Assembly (NCBI GenBank): GCA_007119305.1
Contig: SKPY01000391.1
Coordinates: 1 to 8,398, forward strand
Length of the DNA stretch: 8,398 bases
From: Nitriliruptorales bacterium
GTDB lineage: Bacteria > Actinomycetota > Nitriliruptoria > Euzebyales > Egibacteraceae
Direction of reading: 5' to 3'
Shown: positions 6,463-8,398 of the stretch, piece after piece
How positions within the stretch are numbered: the stretch's first letter is position 1
Layout of the letters: each line of letters opens with the position of its first letter
Position numbers and translations under genes: made by a program
Notes under the pieces: model-generated
The model's database searches: none
What the model was told of the DNA's origin: nothing
Seen by the model: the letters and a program-made list of their open reading frames with translations, nothing else

Positions 6463-6963
6463 ATGGCTGACGACGAGCTGACCCACCTCGACGCGACGGG
6501 ACGCGCGCGCATGGTCGACGTCGGCGCAAAGCCGATCACCCAACGCCGCGCGGTCGCCCAGGCGGTCCTCGTGATGCAGCCGGACACGGCGCGGCTGCTG
6601 GCCAGTGGCACCCTGCCGAAGGGTGACGCGCTGTCGGTGGCCCGCCTGGCCGGCCTGCAGGCCGCGAAGCGCACCTCGGAGCTCATCCCCCTGTGCCATC
6701 AGGTCGCGCTGACCGACGTCGACGTCGAGGTGTCGGTCGACGTCGCAGCGGGCACGGCGACCGTGCGGGCGAGCGCGCACGCCCTCGACCGCACGGGCGT
6801 GGAGATGGAGGCGCTCATCGCGGCGAACGTGGCCGCGCTTGCGCTCTACGACATGGTCAAGGCCGTGGAGCGGGGCGCGCTCATCACCGCTGTCTGCCTG
6901 CTCGCGAAGAGCGGCGGGACCCGGGGCGACTGGCGGCGCGACGAGCCGGGCGAGCCCACGTGA
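6463..6963 (+). CDS. moaC: Cyclic pyranopterin monophosphate synthase MoaC
   Basis: This 166-residue cytoplasmic protein carries out the second half of the first Mo-cofactor step, rearranging the MoaA product (3',8-cyclo-7,8-dihydro-GTP) to cyclic pyranopterin monophosphate. Family motifs are all present: LTHLDATGRARMVDVG (6-21), KPITQRRAVA (23-32), LPKGDALSVARLAGLQAAKR (51-70) with the catalytic Lys (K53), SELIPLCHQV (72-81), TGVEMEALIAANVAALALYD (111-130) with the catalytic Asp (D130), MVKA and a C-terminal KSGG (149-152). The usual GGKSGxW end is altered to GGTRGDW, a small variation. Only 3 nt separate it from the glp stop and no ribosome site is obvious, so translation is probably coupled. 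No moaA, moaD or moaE is in the window, so the pathway must be completed elsewhere. Confidence 0.96.
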   Translation: MADDELTHLDATGRARMVDVGAKPITQRRAVAQAVLVMQPDTARLLASGTLPKGDALSVARLAGLQAAKRTSELIPLCHQVALTDVDVEVSVDVAAGTATVRASAHALDRTGVEMEALIAANVAALALYDMVKAVERGALITAVCLLAKSGGTRGDWRRDEPGEPT

Positions 6964-7436
6964 GCAGCGCGGTGGTCATCACCGTGTCCACCCGCGCGGC
7001 GAGCGGGGTGTACGACGACGAGGCGGGGCCTGCCGTCGCGGACGCGCTGCGCACGATGGGGCTGGAGGTCCTCGACGTCGTCGTCGTGCCGGACGGACGC
7101 GACGGCGTCGCGGGCGCGCTGCGCACCGCCTGCGAACGCGCGGACGTGGTCGTCACGAGCGGGGGCACGGGCCTGCACCCCAAGGACGCCACGCCCGAGG
7201 CCACCCTCGACGTCGTGGATCGCCTCGTCCCCGGCGTTGCCGAGGCGATGCGTGCCGCGTCGCTGGCGGCGACCCCGATGGGCATGCTGTCGCGGGCCGT
7301 CGCCGGCATCCGCGGCTCCACGCTGGTCGTGAACCTGCCGGGCAGTCCGAAAGGCGCACGGGAGAACCTCGAGGTGCTGCGTCCGGTGCTGCAGCACGCC
7401 GTCGACCAGCTGCACGGGGGCGACCACCCGCGGTAG
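6960..7436 (+). CDS. Molybdopterin adenylyltransferase (MogA/MoaB family)
   Basis: This 158-residue cytoplasmic enzyme of the MogA/MoaB family uses ATP to adenylylate molybdopterin, making the substrate for MoeA/Glp. It starts at a GTG whose last two bases begin the TGA of moaC (GTGA, 4-nt overlap), the classic sign of coupled translation. Motifs: VITVSTRAASGVYDDEAGP (6-24), VVPDGRDGV (42-50), VVVTSGGTGLHPKDATPEAT (63-82) with the family's GGTG-x3-KDATPE pattern, and AGIRGSTLVVNLPGSPKGARENLE (115-138). Length is right for the single-domain form. Together with glp it recreates as two genes the two enzymatic domains (G and E) that are fused in eukaryotic gephyrin. MogA and MoaB cannot be told apart safely from sequence alone. 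It is followed by 44 nt holding a dyad and a candidate promoter. Confidence 0.94.
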   Translation: MSSAVVITVSTRAASGVYDDEAGPAVADALRTMGLEVLDVVVVPDGRDGVAGALRTACERADVVVTSGGTGLHPKDATPEATLDVVDRLVPGVAEAMRAASLAATPMGMLSRAVAGIRGSTLVVNLPGSPKGARENLEVLRPVLQHAVDQLHGGDHPR

Positions 7437-7458
7437 CACCTCCAACGTGTTGGCTGTG
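7437..7458. repeat. Near-palindrome upstream of the SepX/GLPR-like gene
   Basis: CAC-ct-CCAAC-gt-GTTGG-ct-GTG is symmetric about one axis, with 16 of 22 bases paired. It covers the -35 region of the candidate promoter at 7464-7472, a common place for a regulator. There is no U-run after it, so it is probably not a terminator for mogA. What binds it, if anything, is unknown. Confidence 0.45.
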
Positions 7459-7463
7459 GCTGG

Positions 7464-7472
7464 TGTTACGGT
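7464..7472 (+). promoter_or_regulatory. Extended -10 promoter giving a near-leaderless mRNA
   Basis: TGTTACGGT fits the extended -10 pattern TGN-TANNNT. The expected transcript start is about 7479, two bases before the ATG at 7481. No Shine-Dalgarno precedes that ATG (GGTCACCGCCG), which also fits a leaderless message. No -35 is recognisable, but extended -10 promoters do not need a strong one. Confidence 0.5.
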
Positions 7473-7480
7473 CACCGCCG

Positions 7481-7969
7481 ATGAGCCTTGGGATCGTCGT
7501 CTTGCTCGGGGTCGTGTGGGCTGCGATCCTGGCGCCCGCACTGTTCCGCGGTCGCCGGGCCCGCTCACCGGTCGCCACCATCCATTCCTTCGAGCGCAGC
7601 ATGGGCATACTCGCCTCAGACCGCTTCGGCGCCGCGCGCGTTCCGGGGCGCCAAGTGATGATCGTGCACGACCCCGACCGGCTGGCCGGCCGGAGGTCAC
7701 GCTCGTCCACGCTGCGCCGGCGCCGCCAGGTGCTCCAGGCGCTCATCGCGACGGCCGTGACGAGCGCGCTCGCAGCGCTGCTCGCGGGAGGCCCGTTCGT
7801 GATCGTGTTCGCGGTCGCGCTGCTGGTCCTCGCCGGCTACGTCGTGCTGCTCTGGCAGGTGCGGGTGACGGAGCGCCGGGCGCGGCGCGTGGTTCGGCGT
7901 ATCGACGCAGCCGACGGACCGCGCGACCGGCCGATCTCGGCGCGCCGGCTCGCCGACCGGATCGCGTGA
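7481..7969 (+). CDS. SepX/GLPR-like actinobacterial membrane protein
   Basis: This 162-residue protein is predicted to have three membrane helices: 3-22, about 84-101 and about 105-127. By the positive-inside rule the basic loop (23-83) and the basic tail (128-162) are cytoplasmic. After helix 1 comes PALFRGRRARSP and IHSFERSMGIL (34-44); before helix 2 lies a run of arginines (79-82) and QVLQALIA; after helix 3 is RVTERRARRVVRR. This TM - short SFxRxLxxL-type segment - RRRxVL - hairpin pattern is what I recall for Streptomyces SepX and mycobacterial/corynebacterial GLPR (Rv0996), divisome-linked proteins encoded downstream of galU-glp. GLPR anchors Glp at the membrane; SepX works with division and polar-growth proteins. 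The assignment rests on pattern and gene order, not alignment. It is short for this family, lacking a long disordered linker. A separate promoter is likely. Confidence 0.7.
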   Translation: MSLGIVVLLGVVWAAILAPALFRGRRARSPVATIHSFERSMGILASDRFGAARVPGRQVMIVHDPDRLAGRRSRSSTLRRRRQVLQALIATAVTSALAALLAGGPFVIVFAVALLVLAGYVVLLWQVRVTERRARRVVRRIDAADGPRDRPISARRLADRIA

Positions 7970-7979
7970 GACACCCGCG

Positions 7980-8398
7980 GTGGGTGATCTGACCACGCTC
8001 GGGGAGGTCGTCCTCGCAAGGCTGCAAGCCAAGCACGAAGCCCGGGAGCGCACGCTGGCTGCAGCCCGTCAGGCGACCCGGCACGCCGCGAACGCGATCC
8101 GTGCCGTTCACCGCGATGAGCGGGAGGCCGCACAGGGCCTGATCGGCGAGGCGCGGTCCGCGCTCGCCGAGGCGGAGCGGGCGTGCGCGAACCACCCGGA
8201 GGTCGAGCACGCGGGCTTCCTCGCGGACGCGCGCAAGGAGTACGTCGAGGCGTGCACCACCTACGCGCTCGTCGCCGGGGAGGAGCTCCCCGGCCCCGAC
8301 GAGCTCGGGTGCGGCGCGGCCGAGTACTGCAACGGGCTCGCCGAGGCCGTCGGTGAGCTGCGGCGGCGCGTCCTCGACCGGTTGCGCGTGGGGGAGCT
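7980..8398 (+). CDS. Translin-family protein, 3' end cut by the window
   Basis: An open frame from GTG 7980 gives 139 codons and continues past the edge. It is entirely helical-looking and carries translin/TRAX family signs: RERTLAAARQATRHAANAIR (22-41), the AIRAVHRDE basic patch (39-47), ADARKEYVEA (82-91) and YCNGLAEAVGELRRRVLDRL (116-135). Translins form octameric shells that bind or cut small RNA and DNA; TRAX and an archaeal translin have an RNase site built from two glutamates and an aspartate. E87 and E90 have the ExxE spacing of the two glutamates; the aspartate position in the GLAD segment is glutamate (E122). Archaeal relatives are often mislabelled haloacid dehalogenase. The gene lies 10 nt after the SepX/GLPR-like stop, so co-transcription is likely. 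No good ribosome site is seen. The missing C-terminus normally holds about 60-70 more residues. Confidence 0.85.
   Translation, partial: MGDLTTLGEVVLARLQAKHEARERTLAAARQATRHAANAIRAVHRDEREAAQGLIGEARSALAEAERACANHPEVEHAGFLADARKEYVEACTTYALVAGEELPGPDELGCGAAEYCNGLAEAVGELRRRVLDRLRVGE

Noticed and set aside
3916..6780. A 954-codon open frame on the minus strand opposite galU, glp and moaC
   Set aside because: It is antisense to three genes with clear family motifs. Such frames arise when G/C-ending codons remove stops from the opposite strand. Its product is rich in Arg, His and Gly with no recognisable domain.
7980..8398. Annotation of the right-edge gene as haloacid dehalogenase
   Set aside because: No DxD-type HAD motif is present. 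The label is a known carry-over on archaeal translin genes; the visible blocks are those of translin.
1..8398. CRISPR arrays, tRNA or rRNA genes, insertion sequences, prophage or toxin-antitoxin genes
   Set aside because: I looked on both strands and saw no regularly spaced repeats, cloverleaf-like segments, transposase motifs or terminal repeats.

Overview
The window is very GC-rich (third codon positions almost all G or C), uses GTG starts, and is packed with genes. Its gene order (FmdB-type zinc ribbon, folate cyclo-ligase, then galU, a gephyrin-like moeA/glp, Mo-cofactor genes and a small SepX/GLPR-like membrane protein) is that of an actinobacterial chromosome. A translin-family gene and an inserted GGDEF gene make me favour a deep-branching Actinomycetota lineage (for example Nitriliruptoria- or Acidimicrobiia-like) over Streptomyces or Mycobacterium. 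That placement is inference. I see no mobile element, tRNA, rRNA or CRISPR array.

Left block, minus strand (1-2062): 5-formyltetrahydrofolate cyclo-ligase (start 2062), an FmdB/Ruc-like zinc-ribbon protein (start 1361), S-methyl-5'-thioadenosine phosphorylase (start 970), and the first 34 codons of an unidentified gene running off the left edge (start 103). Two perfect short palindromes lie in this block: one next to the fmdB promoter (1401-1413) and one just before the left-edge gene (105-121).

Centre and right, plus strand (2138-8398): a membrane diguanylate cyclase (sensor, HAMP, GAF, GGDEF) is divergent from the cyclo-ligase. Next comes a tight run: galU, glp/moeA (0 nt gap), moaC (3 nt gap) and mogA/moaB (4 nt overlap). 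After 44 nt with a candidate extended -10 promoter and a dyad comes a three-helix SepX/GLPR-like membrane protein, then, 10 nt later, a translin-family gene cut by the right edge.

The genes fall into several themes. One-carbon and methionine salvage is covered by the cyclo-ligase and MTA phosphorylase. Redox chaperoning is suggested by the Ruc-like protein, and c-di-GMP signalling by the GGDEF protein. UDP-glucose supply comes from galU, and Mo-cofactor synthesis from moeA, moaC and mogA. Glp together with SepX/GLPR resembles the gephyrin-like protein and membrane receptor described in actinobacterial cell division. The observations most worth following are the bacterial translin, the compact SepX/GLPR-like protein beside a strongly gephyrin-like MoeA, and the likely leaderless promoter between them.
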